Shown: positions 5,496 through 5,559 of the stretch, piece by piece
Layout of the letters: the number at the start of each line of letters is the position of its first letter
How positions within the stretch are numbered: the first letter of the stretch is position 1
Notes under the pieces: model-generated
Database searches by the model: none
The model's input: the letters and a program-made list of their open reading frames with translations, nothing else
What the model was told of the DNA's origin: nothing
NCBI GenBank assembly: GCA_029781075.1
Contig: JAKOXJ010000038.1
Coordinates: 1-5,559 of the forward strand
DNA: 5,559 bases
From: a bacterium
GTDB taxonomy: Bacteria; Patescibacteriota; Saccharimonadia; Saccharimonadales; HK-STAS-PATE-42
Direction of reading: 5' to 3'
Translations under genes and position numbers: made by a program

Positions 5496-5559
5496 TTATT
5501 CGATAAAGCCGGCGGCTAGGACGAAGCCCTCGGGAGTATAGATCACTCCGGTTTGACCA
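5496..5559 (-). CDS. 3' end of an unrecognised gene (20 codons visible)
   Basis: The minus-strand frame from 5558 reads 20 sense codons, including GVIYTPEGFVLAAGFIE, and ends at TAA 5498-5496. The mix of Gly, hydrophobic and acidic residues looks like a natural protein C-terminus. The next gene's ATG lies 3 bases downstream in the same frame, so the two would be co-transcribed and perhaps translationally coupled. Too little is visible to name a family. The call rests on the open frame and tight spacing only. Confidence 0.5.
   Translation of the reverse strand, partial: GQTGVIYTPEGFVLAAGFIE

Noticed and set aside
5252..5541. Two overlapping plus-strand frames (5252-5506 and 5278-5541)
   Set aside because: Both are opposite the 205-aa gene and the end of its upstream neighbour, they overlap each other in different frames, and neither has a ribosome binding site.

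Overview
The window is a compact, single-strand stretch of an A+T-rich bacterial genome. All five coding regions run on the minus strand, so transcription goes from high to low coordinates. In that order they are: the last 20 codons of an unrecognised gene (right edge), an unrecognised 205-aa protein, an unrecognised 76-aa protein, CTP synthase (pyrG), and a large restriction-modification enzyme of at least 958 aa that runs off the left edge. No tRNA, rRNA, CRISPR array, insertion sequence or integrase was seen.

The organism is probably a streamlined bacterium, most likely from the Patescibacteria/CPR and perhaps Saccharibacteria-like. This is an inference. It rests on the wording of CTP synthase (GGVISGVGKG, NPAEHGECFVT and KTKPAQNA in place of the usual GGVVSSLGKG, SPxxHGEVFVT and KTKPTQHS), the A+T-rich codon choice and the very short intergenic gaps. 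No in-frame TGA is needed in any gene, so nothing points to the UGA-recoded lineages.

Right part (4613-5559): three short genes without recognised family membership. The partial gene and the 205-aa gene are separated by only a TAA and one sense codon in the same frame. The 76-aa gene follows after 31 bases, which carry a promoter-like -35/-10 pair placed so that transcription would begin almost at its ATG.

Middle (2886-4612): pyrG, complete at 539 aa, with all expected synthetase and glutamine-amidotransferase motifs. It has the only textbook Shine-Dalgarno sequence in the window and a 107-base leader with a near-tandem repeat. Its last ~30-45 codons are strikingly C-rich and G-poor in the mRNA, the signature of a Rho-utilisation site.

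Left part (1-2874): a single-polypeptide restriction-modification enzyme. It has an N-terminal PD-(D/E)XK nuclease, a helical linker, a gamma-type N6-adenine methyltransferase and a C-terminal target-recognition region resembling that of Type ISP enzymes, but no SF2 helicase. A consensus TATAAT overlaps the pyrG stop codon and lies 10 bases upstream of the enzyme's ATG, which suggests an independent, near-leaderless transcript. The gene is probably an accessory phage-defence unit placed directly behind a housekeeping gene.
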